Assembly (NCBI RefSeq): GCF_009829325.1
Contig: NZ_VUOS01000029.1
Coordinates: 1-64,000 of the forward strand
Source of the DNA: Nocardia sp. CY41
Lineage (GTDB): Bacteria > Actinomycetota > Actinomycetes > Mycobacteriales > Mycobacteriaceae
DNA length: 64,000 nucleotides
Direction: 5' to 3'
Part shown: positions 15,666 to 26,400 of the stretch, one piece after another
How the letters are laid out: each line of letters begins with the position of its first letter
How positions within the stretch are numbered: the first letter of the stretch is position 1
Program-made: the position numbers and the translations under genes
Notes under the pieces: generated by a model
What the model was told of the DNA's origin: nothing
The model's database searches: none
What the model saw: only the letters and a program-made list of their open reading frames with translations

Positions 15666-17270
15666 ATGTCTGCACCCACGGTGGAAGTCCGGATCGCGCA
15701 ACTGGACCCGGAGGTCCGTCGCCGCGGCATATTCGGGCTGTCGCGGATCATGGTGATCGCCTGGTCGGTCACCATCGCCCTGGCTATCCTGCTGTGGCTG
15801 TCGGTGCGAGGATGGCCCGGCGCGATCGCGGGCGGTCTGCTGCTGGTGGCGTTGGCGCTCTCGACGATCGAATTCGGTGACCAGCCGTCCTACGCTCAAC
15901 GCAGCATCTTCCGGTGGCGTAACTACTGGCGCCGCCGCCGCGGCGAGCACATTTTCTGGTCGGCCGCCGACCGCGGCGACTTCACCGGCGTGCCCTCGCC
16001 GCGGTATGACCCCGACACGGACCCGGCGTGGGTTCACCCGGTGCCGTTGGGCCGCGTCGAGCCGCTGCCGCTGCAAGGCACTGGATTCGACTCGCTGTTC
16101 ATCCTGCGCCACTCCAACCCGGGCGAGAATGACTATCTCAGCGTCGTCGTGCAGGTCGAAGGCCTCAAGGGCGGATTGCGCTCCAACGGCGCGTATGCGG
16201 CGTCATGGCAGTCGTATGGCTATCTGGAAGCCGAGTTGGCCAAGGCGGGATCGTTTATCCGGGGAACCCAGCAGGTGCACCGCTCAGTGTCCTATGACCT
16301 CACCCCGCACATCGACTGGTACGCCAACCAACTGGTCAACACCGACGGACGGCTGGAGCCGATGGTGGACTCCTACTGGGATGCTCTCGAGGAGATTCGG
16401 CCGCTCGCCGAGGAGCACCGCGTCTGGTACGTGCTGAAGATCCCTGTCGACGACCAGTTCATCACCGCTGCAGCCGGCCGCGACGCCTGGGGGCAGGGCC
16501 GCCGCGCCGAGATCGGCTGGGCCAGCGTGGTCAAAGACGAGCTGGAGCGCTTCGAGTCGCTGCTGCGCGGCGCCGGAATGGGCGAGGTCACCGTGCTGGG
16601 CGAACGCCGCACGTGCGCGGTGATCCGAGCGTTGATGGACCCGTCGTTCGCCCTCGACGACGACCGGGACGTCGACTGGGAAACCTGCTGGCAGTCCTAT
16701 TGGGGTGAGAAGGACGCCGTCGTGGTCAACGACCGCTGGTACACCAGGATCGCGCATGTCCCTCCCGGGGCGGTCGAGCCGACACCGCTGGGCCCGCTGT
16801 GGCTGCATCCGCTGCTGGTGGGCGTGGAAGCCGACGAAGGCAGCGAGGACCAGGAACGTGCCGCCACCATCCGCACCGTGAGCGTGCGCATGGACTTCAC
16901 CCCCGACTACATCGCCCGCGAACAGGCAAAAGCAGACCTGACCCAAGACGCCGCCAAGGCAGCCGACGAGGCCAAGAAGGGACAGATCGACGACGGCACC
17001 GGCGAAGTGATGATGACCTCCTCGCAGCGGCGGCGCCGAGACCTCAAGCCGGGCAACAACGTGCACGGCATGACGTGGTCGATGTGGGTGTCGGTCACCG
17101 GCCGCGACCCCGACGACCTGCGCCGGGCCTGCATCCGCGTCTCCAATGCCGCGGGCAAGTCGGCGATCAAGAAGTTGGCCTGGCAAGACGAAATCCATGA
17201 CGTCACCCAGATCACCAATCTGCCCCTGGCGCGGGGCATGGCCGGCAGCAAAGAAGCACGGACGGCGTAG
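15666..17270 (+). CDS. SCO6880-type conjugal transfer protein
   Basis: The ATG at 15666 follows GGAAAGGAG. 534 residues: two close membrane spans near the N-terminus (about 27-66, IMVIAWSVTIALAILLWLSV and AIAGGLLLVALALSTIEF), the segment QRSIFRWRNYWRRRRGEHIFWS, then a long soluble domain. This is the layout of the actinobacterial SCO6880 family, which combines PrgI/VirB3-like spans with a domain resembling the N-terminal part of VirB4. The next gene supplies the ATPase part, so the two together correspond to a VirB3 plus VirB4 unit split differently. It lies at the inner membrane. Confidence 0.8.
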   Translation: MSAPTVEVRIAQLDPEVRRRGIFGLSRIMVIAWSVTIALAILLWLSVRGWPGAIAGGLLLVALALSTIEFGDQPSYAQRSIFRWRNYWRRRRGEHIFWSAADRGDFTGVPSPRYDPDTDPAWVHPVPLGRVEPLPLQGTGFDSLFILRHSNPGENDYLSVVVQVEGLKGGLRSNGAYAASWQSYGYLEAELAKAGSFIRGTQQVHRSVSYDLTPHIDWYANQLVNTDGRLEPMVDSYWDALEEIRPLAEEHRVWYVLKIPVDDQFITAAAGRDAWGQGRRAEIGWASVVKDELERFESLLRGAGMGEVTVLGERRTCAVIRALMDPSFALDDDRDVDWETCWQSYWGEKDAVVVNDRWYTRIAHVPPGAVEPTPLGPLWLHPLLVGVEADEGSEDQERAATIRTVSVRMDFTPDYIAREQAKADLTQDAAKAADEAKKGQIDDGTGEVMMTSSQRRRRDLKPGNNVHGMTWSMWVSVTGRDPDDLRRACIRVSNAAGKSAIKKLAWQDEIHDVTQITNLPLARGMAGSKEARTA

Positions 17271-17284
17271 AGGGGCAGACCACG

Positions 17285-18733
17285 ATGACGAACACGAAAC
17301 CGGTGTCGATGACCGAACTGTCGCGCTTCGGCACACCCTTGCGCTTCGACTACGAAGCCGACGACGGCCTCGTGCCGGTCGCGCCGCCTCGGCGGCCAGT
17401 GCCGCGACGGCGGCGGATGCTGGACCGAGTCGGCTACTACGAGCCACGCCCGGAGGGCAGCGCCTCGACGACACGCCAGGGCGAAGCGCTGAACCTGGCG
17501 ATCTCGCGGATGCCGTCCGGGCATCGCGGCATCCTCCAGGGCATCGACGCCACCAACAACGCGCCCATCGCATTGGATCAGTTCACCGCCTACGGCGAGG
17601 ACGTGTCCAACATCAACGTCACGATCCTCGGCGACGTCGGCAAGGCGAAATCATCGCTGGTCAAAACCGTGTACACCACCCGCACGCTGCCGCTGGGACG
17701 ACAGGTCATCATCGTCGATAAGAAGCGCCAAAGCGGGCGCGGTGAGTATGCCGTCATCGCCGATCAAGTGGGCGCGCCCTCGATCCAATTCACCACCGGC
17801 GCCACTGGCGGGCCTCGGCTGAATCTGCTCGATCCGGCGATCTCGTTGCAAGGTGAGCACGCCAACGCCGAATACCGGCCTGAAGGACAAGCACAGCTGG
17901 TCTACGCCGTCCTGGAAGACACCCTCGGTCGCCCACTGCTGGAAACCGAGCGATCGGCGGTCGCCAACACCCTCAGCATCGTCACACGTGAACGACTCGA
18001 CACCGGACACGAACCAGTGATCGGGGATGTCGCCCACCGGCTGCTCTACCCCGACCACCGTGACACCGAAGTGTTCGGCCCGCTCTATCGTGAAGAGGCG
18101 CTGCTGTGGGGCCGGGATGTCGCGCTGGCTTTGCGGCGATTGTCGGAAACCGACCTGCGTGGCCTCGTCGACGCACCGACCACCGATTCGGTGCGCGCTG
18201 CCCTCGAGCACCCCTTCGTCCACGTGGACGTCTCTCGCCTGCCCGACTCCGGGCCCGCGCTGCGGGTGGTGATGACCTTGGTCAACACATGGCTGTCCAA
18301 CCGTCTGGCCGCTCGGTCCTCCGCTTTCCAGCAGACCGAGTTCGTGGTCGAGGAGGGCTGGCACCTGGCTGAAGGCTCGACCGGCCTGCACCTGCGGCGC
18401 AACATGAAGCTCTCCCGCGGCTTGGGCCTTTCGACCGTGTCGGCGTTTCACCACATCAGCGATTTCCCCGCCGACAGCCCGGCGCGGGCGCTGATGCAGG
18501 AGTCCTCGATCGTCTACATCTACGGCCAGGAACGCTACGACGACGCCGCGGCATGCGCGCAGATGTACCAGCTGCCCGCCGGGTCGATCGAAACGATCAT
18601 GCAGCTCGGCCCCGGACAGTGCTTGCTCAAGATCGGCTCACGCGACCCGATCCTCATGCGGCACATCCGCAGTCCCCTCGAACGGATCCTCACCAACACC
18701 GATGCCGCGATCAAGGGCAGGGCCCGCGCATGA
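17285..18733 (+). CDS. VirB4-like ATPase of the mating channel
   Basis: 482 residues. The nucleotide-binding loop is TILGDVGKAKSS (about 113-124): the usual final Gly-Lys of GxxxxGKS is Ala-Lys here. VIIVDKKRQSGRGEY follows as in VirB4/TraC-type proteins. The Walker B region is FVVEEGWHL (353-361), which matches the D/E-E-x-W pattern of VirB4. The ATGA overlap with the VirD4-like gene couples the two ATPases. It would energise assembly of the secretion channel at the membrane. The altered P-loop is odd but occurs together with an intact Walker B, so it is probably active; this needs a family alignment. Confidence 0.8.
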   Translation: MTNTKPVSMTELSRFGTPLRFDYEADDGLVPVAPPRRPVPRRRRMLDRVGYYEPRPEGSASTTRQGEALNLAISRMPSGHRGILQGIDATNNAPIALDQFTAYGEDVSNINVTILGDVGKAKSSLVKTVYTTRTLPLGRQVIIVDKKRQSGRGEYAVIADQVGAPSIQFTTGATGGPRLNLLDPAISLQGEHANAEYRPEGQAQLVYAVLEDTLGRPLLETERSAVANTLSIVTRERLDTGHEPVIGDVAHRLLYPDHRDTEVFGPLYREEALLWGRDVALALRRLSETDLRGLVDAPTTDSVRAALEHPFVHVDVSRLPDSGPALRVVMTLVNTWLSNRLAARSSAFQQTEFVVEEGWHLAEGSTGLHLRRNMKLSRGLGLSTVSAFHHISDFPADSPARALMQESSIVYIYGQERYDDAAACAQMYQLPAGSIETIMQLGPGQCLLKIGSRDPILMRHIRSPLERILTNTDAAIKGRARA

Positions 18734-20610
18734 CTTCCCAGAATGCACCGCAGCCGATGCTGCCCACCGGCTACAAGGTCACAGCCGGGCTCATCGCCGT
18801 CGCGCTCACGGCGCTGCTCGGCGGCGCCGGACTGTCGGGAGTGCTGGTCGGCAACGGATTCGCCGGTCCGCACCGGGGCTTGTTCGCCACACTGTCGGGC
18901 TGGCTGAGCCATCCCGGCGACCCCGCGGCGGCCTGGACAGGCGAACCCCGGCCAGGGCCTGCGTGGATGGTGTACACGCTGGTCTTCGCGATCGCCGCCG
19001 TCCTGCTGACCGGATGGTGGTTCGCCGCGGTTGAATGGCGCTCACGCCAGCTTCGCCAGGAAGCGCACACCCCCGGCCTGGCAACAACCCGCGACGTCGC
19101 CGGCGTGCTGGATGCCCGGGGCGCGACCGAGCATGCGAAGAAACTACGCGCCGCCAACGCGGCCGCGCCGACACCCCAGATCGACGCCGCCGAGCTGGTG
19201 ACGCCGCTGGGAGACAACGACGCCGACGGTGAGCCGATCGCACTGCGCCCCAACGACTCGCTGCTGGTGTTCGGCGGGTCCGGGTCGGGCAAGACCTGGC
19301 GCACCGCGGTGCGCCAGATCCTGTTCGCACCCGGCGCGGTCGCGCTCACCACGACCAAGCCCGACATCCTGCGCGCGACCTGCCTCGCCCGGTCGAAGAA
19401 GGGTTTCATCGCGGTCTTCGATCCCGAGCAGATCGCCGAGGGCTGGCCCGATCGGCTGCGGTGGTCACCAATCGCGGGCTCCGAAGACCCTGACGCCGCC
19501 ACGCGCCGCGCCGAAGGCCTCGTCGCCGCCCGGCCGATGGGCACCGGAAACTCCGAGGCGTCCGCCTTCTACGCCGGCCGGGCGACTGTGGTGATCCAGT
19601 GCTACCTGCACGCCGCCGCCCTCGACGGACGCCGCATGCCCGAGATCCGCCGCTGGTCGGCGCTGACCAACAACGGGGAGGTGCTGCGGATTCTGGAGAA
19701 GCACCGTCCCGACTGGGCTGGTGACTTCCGCCAAGCCACCGCATCCGGTGATCCGAAAACCGACGCCAACACCATGTCCACCGTCTCCGACATCCTCAAG
19801 CCACTCGCCTCCCCGAAGCTCATGGCGGCTGTCGATGTCGAGGCCAGCGAATCCTTCGATGTGGAGCAGTTCATCGGCGGCGCGAACACCCTCTACCTGC
19901 TCAGTGAGGGCGGAGCGAAGTCGATGGCGCCGTTCGTGTCCGCGCTCACCACCGAAGTGCACTACCGCGCCAAGCGACTGGCGTTGCGGCAGCGCGAGGG
20001 CAGGCTCGATCCCTACATGCGGATGGTGCTCGACGAAGTCGCCAACGTTGCCCCCATCCCGGGGTTGCCGGACATGTTGACCGACAGCGGCGGCCGGGGG
20101 ATATCGATCATGGCATTCGCCCACGGCCGCAGTCAGCTGCGCAACCGATTCGGCGACGGCCAGGCTCGCCAGCTCGTCGAATCCGCCAGTGCCCTGCTGA
20201 TCCTGCCGGGCCTGATGTCTCATGAACTGCTGGAGGAGATTTCGGCGCTGCTGGGCAACATCGAGGTGTCCCGGCAGATCCAGGTAGGACCGAATCAGTG
20301 GCGCGATGACCTGCGCGAACACCGGATTATGACCACCCAGGCGATCCGGATGATGCCCGACGGACAGGGTCTGTTGCTCTACCGCAACCAGCCCGGTGTG
20401 AAGCTGCGGGTGCGGGCCTGGTTCGAGGGCGACGAGCAGCAGGCCGCGCTGGTGCGAGCGTCGATGGATCACTACGACCGCATCATCGCCACAGGCACCA
20501 TCCCCGAAGCCGAGCCAGCCCCTGTGATCGACCCGACCTCCGCGGTGGAGGCCACCTCATCGGCGGATTGGGTCATGGACTTCACCAAGGGATGGGGTAA
20601 GCGCAAATGA
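18730..20610 (+). CDS. TraG/VirD4-type coupling protein
   Basis: 626 residues. Two N-terminal membrane spans (about 16-40 and 79-100) are followed by a cytoplasmic ATPase domain: Walker A FGGSGSGKTW (181-190), Walker B MRMVLDEVANVAP (about 430-442), and ISIMAFAHGRSQL corresponding to the conserved motif after Walker B (usually QS or HS). This is the full VirD4/TraG/TcpA-type plan. It recruits the relaxase-DNA complex (relaxase at 35168-41788) to the channel. Coupled by ATGA to the genes on both sides. Confidence 0.92.
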   Translation: MTSQNAPQPMLPTGYKVTAGLIAVALTALLGGAGLSGVLVGNGFAGPHRGLFATLSGWLSHPGDPAAAWTGEPRPGPAWMVYTLVFAIAAVLLTGWWFAAVEWRSRQLRQEAHTPGLATTRDVAGVLDARGATEHAKKLRAANAAAPTPQIDAAELVTPLGDNDADGEPIALRPNDSLLVFGGSGSGKTWRTAVRQILFAPGAVALTTTKPDILRATCLARSKKGFIAVFDPEQIAEGWPDRLRWSPIAGSEDPDAATRRAEGLVAARPMGTGNSEASAFYAGRATVVIQCYLHAAALDGRRMPEIRRWSALTNNGEVLRILEKHRPDWAGDFRQATASGDPKTDANTMSTVSDILKPLASPKLMAAVDVEASESFDVEQFIGGANTLYLLSEGGAKSMAPFVSALTTEVHYRAKRLALRQREGRLDPYMRMVLDEVANVAPIPGLPDMLTDSGGRGISIMAFAHGRSQLRNRFGDGQARQLVESASALLILPGLMSHELLEEISALLGNIEVSRQIQVGPNQWRDDLREHRIMTTQAIRMMPDGQGLLLYRNQPGVKLRVRAWFEGDEQQAALVRASMDHYDRIIATGTIPEAEPAPVIDPTSAVEATSSADWVMDFTKGWGKRK

Positions 20611-21338
20611 CCGACACCACCACCGACCAGCGCACCGACTCCGACCCCGGCACAAGCCATCCCGGTCGCGCATGGACGCCGGATATCCAGCGGCTCGAAC
20701 CGCTCGCCGACTTGCTCGACGACAGCGCGACCATCGGCGCTGCCGTCGAACCGGACCTGGTGTGGTCGTGGCGGCATATGCCCCGCCAGCGGGCGCTGGC
20801 CGCGTGGTTCGAGCTCATCGACTGGGTGGAATGGTGGCGCCGCCGCTACGTGATAGCCCAGATCACCGGCTGCTGGTACCGGCATCCACCGGTCGTGGAG
20901 CATCTGTGGGCGCTCATGGTCTCCCATCGCCGCGCCTACCGCCCCAAGACCGCCCCTGAGGACGTTCGCGACGACCCTATGGACTGGCACACCCAACGGA
21001 TGTGGCCGTGCCTGCGGGCCATCGCCGACGCCGGATACCTCACCGGCTGCAACCCGAACGACTGCCGAGGCCACGAAACCCACACCACCGGCCTCTACCG
21101 CGACTCCACCCACGGCGGCGTCGAAGAGGCGATCGTCGCCGACCTCGCTGATCGAGTCGACGCGCCAGCCGACCAACCGACCATGAGCGCGGAGGACATG
21201 ACGCGCGCCTTCCGCGTAGGCCTGGCCGAGCCGATCGACGCCAGCCGTCCCGACGACTCGTTGCGCTATGAGGGGTCGATCTGGGACTTCGACTCCACTG
21301 AACAGCTGTACCGGCGCCGCCCGGATTCCGAGAGCTGA
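20607..21338 (+). CDS. DUF4913 family protein
   Basis: 243 residues, start overlapping the coupling-protein stop (ATGA). The central region FELIDWVEWWRRRYVIAQITGCWYRHPPVVEHLWALMVSHRRAY is diagnostic of DUF4913, a soluble actinobacterial family found beside VirD4-like and VirB4-like genes on plasmids and ICEs. Two cysteines occur in AGYLTGCNPNDCRGHE. The molecular role is unknown; its constant position suggests it works with the coupling protein. Confidence 0.85.
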   Translation: MTDTTTDQRTDSDPGTSHPGRAWTPDIQRLEPLADLLDDSATIGAAVEPDLVWSWRHMPRQRALAAWFELIDWVEWWRRRYVIAQITGCWYRHPPVVEHLWALMVSHRRAYRPKTAPEDVRDDPMDWHTQRMWPCLRAIADAGYLTGCNPNDCRGHETHTTGLYRDSTHGGVEEAIVADLADRVDAPADQPTMSAEDMTRAFRVGLAEPIDASRPDDSLRYEGSIWDFDSTEQLYRRRPDSES

Positions 21339-21516
21339 GCATCCATGAGCCACCGGATCGTCGAGACCTCCGCGCACCCGCCCGCGCGGAGTCGCAGCGC
21401 TCAGATCCGGCGGAGGTGCCCGGGGAACTGCTTGCCCGCCCGGACCGTTCCCCGGGCACCGCATCCACACCCTCAACCCACCGGATCACGAACGGTTCAC
21501 CCACCAGGGGGTTTCA

Positions 21517-22701
21517 ATGGCCACGGCCACCTACAGCATGCTCGGCAGAACCGCCTCCAGCACCGATGCGGATTGGCAGCACCTGCTCGCCGAAGCCCGC
21601 CGCGCCGGCGTGCGCCCGCGCTGCATGTGCACCGCGAGCGGCGTCGAAATGTATGTGGCAACGGTCGGTGATCACCTCATCGTCAAACGGATGCCCAACT
21701 CCGGGGCCACGCACGCCCCGGCCTGCGACTCCTGGGAACCACCCGCCGAACTGACCGGCCTCGGTCAGGTCCTCGGGGCAGCCATCGAAGACGAGGGGGA
21801 GGAGACGAACCTGAAACTCGGATTCGCGCTCTCGCTCAACGGCTCCTCCCACATCCCGGCTGTCGGCGCCGAACCCACAGACTCCGTCGGCGCGGATCCA
21901 GCAAAACTGTCACTACGAGCAACCCTCCACTACTTGTGGGAGCAGGCCGAGTTCAATCGGTGGACACCCCGTATGGACGGCAAGCGCAGCTGGAGAGTCA
22001 TACGCAGCTATCTGCTGGGGGCCGCGCAGAACAAGACGACCAAGGGCCAGCGGTTCGTCGAATCGCTGTATCTGCCCCATCCCTTCGACCCCGCCCGAAA
22101 GACCGAACTTGCCGCTCGCCGAACCCGGATTCTGGGCTCGGTCGCTGATTCCGGCGGCAGACGGCGTCGCCTGCTGCTGGTGATTGCCGAGGTCGCCTCC
22201 GTCACTGAAGGGCGGCTCGGGCACAAGATACTGCTCACCGAGGAACCCGACTGCCATTTCCTGCTGCCTGAGGACATGCACAAGCGGATGACCAAACGGT
22301 TCGCCACAGAGCTGGAGCTGTGGGCCGCCGATGAGCACACCCGCCTCATCGTCGCCGGAACCGTGCACGTCAACCGATCCGGCGTCCCGACCTGGCAGGA
22401 ACTGACGCTGATGACGGTTACTGCGAACTGGATTCCCTACGAGTCGATGAGCGAGCAGGTACTGCTCAACCACCTCACCGAGCAGAAGCGCAGCTTCGTC
22501 AAGGGGCTGCGCTACAACCTGGCCAATTCCAAGGCCCTGGCCTCTGCGCTGCTCACCGACACTGCCGAAGCCACCGCGCTGTACCTGGCCGACAGCGACG
22601 CCTCCCGCCAAGCAGTCGATGACCTGGTCGCCGAGTCCGATCTGCCTCATTGGATCTGGGATGCGCGCACCGACCTGCCGGAACTGCCCACCCACGCCTG
22701 A
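21517..22701 (+). CDS. DUF1173 family protein
   Basis: 394 residues starting at the ATG at 21517 after GGGGG. The N-terminal region has RCMCTASGVEMYVATVGDH and a later HAPAC, a Cys/His pattern typical of DUF1173, which probably binds a metal. The rest of the protein (TLHYLWEQAEFNRW, LLPEDMHKRMTKRF) also fits this plasmid- and ICE-borne family of unknown function. It is the last gene of the forward operon. The stretch 21339-21516 before it contains no gene I can support. Confidence 0.78.
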   Translation: MATATYSMLGRTASSTDADWQHLLAEARRAGVRPRCMCTASGVEMYVATVGDHLIVKRMPNSGATHAPACDSWEPPAELTGLGQVLGAAIEDEGEETNLKLGFALSLNGSSHIPAVGAEPTDSVGADPAKLSLRATLHYLWEQAEFNRWTPRMDGKRSWRVIRSYLLGAAQNKTTKGQRFVESLYLPHPFDPARKTELAARRTRILGSVADSGGRRRRLLLVIAEVASVTEGRLGHKILLTEEPDCHFLLPEDMHKRMTKRFATELELWAADEHTRLIVAGTVHVNRSGVPTWQELTLMTVTANWIPYESMSEQVLLNHLTEQKRSFVKGLRYNLANSKALASALLTDTAEATALYLADSDASRQAVDDLVAESDLPHWIWDARTDLPELPTHA

Positions 22702-22803
22702 TCACGTCGTGGCTCGCCCCGGTATTGAACTCGAGGCCGCGCTCAAGCGGGGTTGCTGACGCCCTGAGCGAACTATGATCCCCGCGGTTCCCGCACCGCA
22801 TGA

Positions 22804-23391
22804 TTACCAGTCGTTGCTGTCGAACGACATCGGATCGCCACAGCTGGCGTGGATAGCGGCCATCGCGGCGCCCTCGGCTTTCGCCCTCACGGTTGTGCCG
22901 TCGAGCCAGTTGCGGGTGCGATCGAAGATGCCCTGCTCATTGCGCACCTGCGCGACGATGCTCTCGTACTCTTCGCGGGTGCGCGCCAGGCCATGTTTGC
23001 GAGCAGAGTTGCGGCTTCTAACTCGGGCCAGTCGCTGTGAGAGCCCCGAGGCGGCGCGCAGCCCAGCCAGTTCCGATAGCAGCTGTTCACGCTGGGCTGT
23101 CAATGCAGCGAGTTCCTTTCGGACCTGGCGTTGTTCATCGATCAGCTGCTCGGGTACCGGCTCACCGTCGTTGAGCAGGTAGCTGCGACGGCGGTCGAGG
23201 TCACTGCGGCGGCGTTTCAACTGTTCATCGTGTTCGGCCAGTTGAGGTGCCAGTTCGGCGATTTCGGTCACACGAGAGATGTACGCGCTGGTCACGACGA
23301 GCGGCCCCCTATCCCTGTCGGGTGTCTCCGGCCACATCAGTATGCGCCGCGCTGCCTGCCAGACGTAGCAACTGGATGCGACTTCGAGCAT
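22804..23391 (-). CDS. Coiled-coil protein downstream of the methylase-helicase
   Basis: 195 residues from the ATG at 23391, which overlaps the end of the large upstream gene (stop at 23420) by 29 bases... read in the opposite order: the gene begins 28 bases after that stop. The N-terminus VASSCYVWQAARRILMWPE is followed by a long heptad-like region (about residues 40-130: LAPQLAEHDEQLKRRRSDLD, LAALTAQREQLLSELAGL) that should form a coiled coil. The C-terminal end contains REEYESIVAQVRNEQGIFDR. No family recognised. It is convergent with the conjugation operon and probably cotranscribed with the helicase gene. Confidence 0.65.
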   Translation of the reverse strand: MLEVASSCYVWQAARRILMWPETPDRDRGPLVVTSAYISRVTEIAELAPQLAEHDEQLKRRRSDLDRRRSYLLNDGEPVPEQLIDEQRQVRKELAALTAQREQLLSELAGLRAASGLSQRLARVRSRNSARKHGLARTREEYESIVAQVRNEQGIFDRTRNWLDGTTVRAKAEGAAMAAIHASCGDPMSFDSNDW

Positions 23392-23419
23392 GAACTCATG
23401 CCACCGCAGGGTGCGGCCG

Positions 23420-26400
23420 TCAGATCGATGGGGCAAGCCGGTGTTCGACGGGTTCCCGTGATGCTGCTTGCCGCCACCGCTGCTGTTCGGCGGCCTGGCG
23501 GTTGTGTTCGGTGTGTTCGACCGAAGGGAGTGGTAGCTCGGTGTGCTCGGCCGCCGTGGCTGCGGCGGTGCGCAGTTCGGCTGCCTGCTGGGTGAGCTGG
23601 TCCCATTGCTGTGCCCAGGTTGCGCTGCCTGGACGATCACCGAGCAGGGTAGTGGCCTCAGTGATGTCGTGTTCCTGGCGATAGGCCGCGATCAGCGCTG
23701 CGGTGTTGATCCAATGCTCCTGAGCAATCGGTCGTTCCGGCAGTGGCCCGAGGTGGGCGGTCCAGTCTGGCTGTTCCTTGGCAGCGTGCTCGCCGAGACG
23801 CCGTAGCTCGACGCGACGCTTTGCGACGTCGCGGTCCTCGGCGGGGACGGCTGCCTCGATCTCCGCGTCGGGGTCTTTGAACAGAGCGACTGCACGGGAT
23901 GCGGCGTGCTGGGCGGAGTCGCGGCGCTCGGTGAGGTCGTTTTCGATACGCCCGGCACCGTCCCAGGCTTTCCAGTGCCAATGCTCGCCGGTCCATTCGA
24001 TACTCGCGCCTGGTTCCCCGGTATCGGGGTCGGCGCCGTAGCGGTAGCGGGAACCGTCCGGGGCTGAGGGTTGCCATGGGTCGTCACGGCGTCTGGCTTC
24101 CCGGTCGGCAGCGGCGTTCTTCCAGTCGCGGGCGTGGTCGTTCATCCATATCGGAACGAGCTCGGGCAGGGTTTCGCGGTCGACGCCGAGGTCGTCAGCG
24201 CGACCTTGGGTGGGGTTGAGATCCAACGTCCAGCCCGAGTATTGGCCCAAGCTCTGGCGGCGCTCGAAGTCGGCGGCACGGGCGGACAACGCGGCCGGTG
24301 AGTTCTCCTGCGCGCTGATGCGTGCCTTCATCTGCGCCAGCTCACGCTCTGCCTCCAGCAGCTCCTCGCCGCGGGTGAACTCTTGTGCAGGCTCGGAGCG
24401 CAACTGCTCGATGCGACGGCCGATTTCCTCGACATCCTCGGCGACCTGGTCGATGCTGCCGAGTGCGTCGTCGACCATGTTGCGGACGCGCCGGAGCAGG
24501 CCGTGGGCGCTTTTGCTCTGCGCCCTGGCGGCAGTGACCTCGGAGTCGGCCATCACCCGGGTGATGTTGCCGTCCATGGTGAGGGTCATCGCCTTGGTGG
24601 TGGGGGTGAGGGTGGCGCGGATCGGCACGCCCCCGACCTCGAACAAGGTGTAGGGTTCCGGCTCGGCCGGCGACGTGGAGCGGATGCGGGCGTTGGTGTC
24701 GACCAGGTCGTTCAGTGCGGCCTGGGTGGCTTCGGCGAGTGCTGTGGTGTCATCATCGTTGACGCTGCGGCCGCCGATCACTATCGCGCGCTTGTCGCGG
24801 TCGCTGGCGCGCCATTGACCCAGCGGCCCGGACATCTCTTGCAGCTCGGTCAGTTCCTGCCGTTTGATAGTCAATTTCTGCTCGAGCTTGCGCAGGGTGT
24901 GGGTTCGGGAGGCGGCCGACTGCGCGATCATCGTCTGTTCGGCGCGCATAGCCTTGACCTCTGCCTCTTTGTCCACGGCGGCGATGTAGACAGGGTCACC
25001 GGTCGCGGCCGCTTTGGTGTGGGCGGCCGAGACCGACATGTCGCCGCCGATGTCTTCGATCGCGGTAGGGCAGTCCGCGCTGCGCAGGTAGGTGTCGATG
25101 TGGGCTTTGCGTTCGATGATCTGCCAAGACGTGCCGTCATAGGACTTCACGGCGACGGGCTGGATGATTTCGATCTCTTCCATCCGGTTGCCCTGGCGGA
25201 TGATCCGCCCTTCGCGCTGGGCAAGGTCGGAGGCCCGGTAGGGGACAGAGAGGTGGACCAGGCTCTTGGCGATCCGCTGGACGTTCATGCCCACACCCAT
25301 CTTCTCGGTCGACCCGATCAAGACTCGCACCCGGCCGGCGCGGCAGTCGGCGAACAGCTGCTGCTTGGCTCGCGCGCTCGGGTAGTGGTGAATGAAGGCG
25401 ATCTCCTCACGGGCCATGCCGCGGGCGACGAGTTCGTCGCGTAACCGGGTATAGAGGTTTCGGGTGCGGACGGTGTCGGTCGGCTTCGGTGTGCCGCGGT
25501 CGCAGAACACCAGCTGGAACACGCCGTAGGAATCGGGCCCGGCGGCGTCGGCGGGAGTAAACACGTGCGCGTTCTCGGTGTGGATACGCCACATGACATC
25601 GGCTGTGAGCGCGAGCCGGTTGTTCTCCGGATCCGGTTCGGGAAGGTTCGCCAGCGGCGGGTAGAGGCTGGCGTTCAGACCGTCGGAGCCGATCTTGAGC
25701 GCGTTGTCGATGTGCATCGTCTTGCCGCTGGTCCTGGCCATGCGCGCATCGAGGTCGTACATGAAATCGCGCACCTGCTGCGCGAGTTCGAACTCGATCA
25801 GCGTGCGTTTGTCGTCCTTGAGCCGGGGCAGCTTCGCGGGGATCTGGTCGCGGGTGACCACGTCGCGGAATTGATCGAGCATCGCCAGCAGCTGCGGCAT
25901 GTTGTTGTACTCGGCCATTCGCGAGACCGCGCGCAGCTGGGAGCCAGTGATGTTCATCTCGACCGTGGTGCGTTGCTTGGCGAAAGTCTGCGCCCAGGCG
26001 TCGATGTGCATCATCCCGGCGGCTTCGAGCAGATCAGGGCGCAGGAAACGTTTCATGACCCACAACTCGGCCAGACTGTTGGACACCGGGGTGCCGGTGG
26101 CGAAGGACACCGCGCGGGCCGGGGCGTTCGGACGGCCGTCGGCGATGTTGCGGGCGGTCGCGCGTTCCCGCAGATACAGCGCCTTCATCTCCAGATCAGA
26201 AGCGCGCTGCGAGCCGTCGACCAGTGCCAGATCAGCGGAGTTGGAGCCGCGGGTCAGGTTCTTGTACAGGTGGGCTTCGTCGACGAAGATGAAGTCACAG
26301 CCGGACTGCTCGAAGGTAAGTCCGCCGTCGCGGTCTTTGCCCTCGACCAGCTTCGTGTGCTTTTTGCGTTCCCGTTCGATGGCCTTGGCCAATTGCTTGA

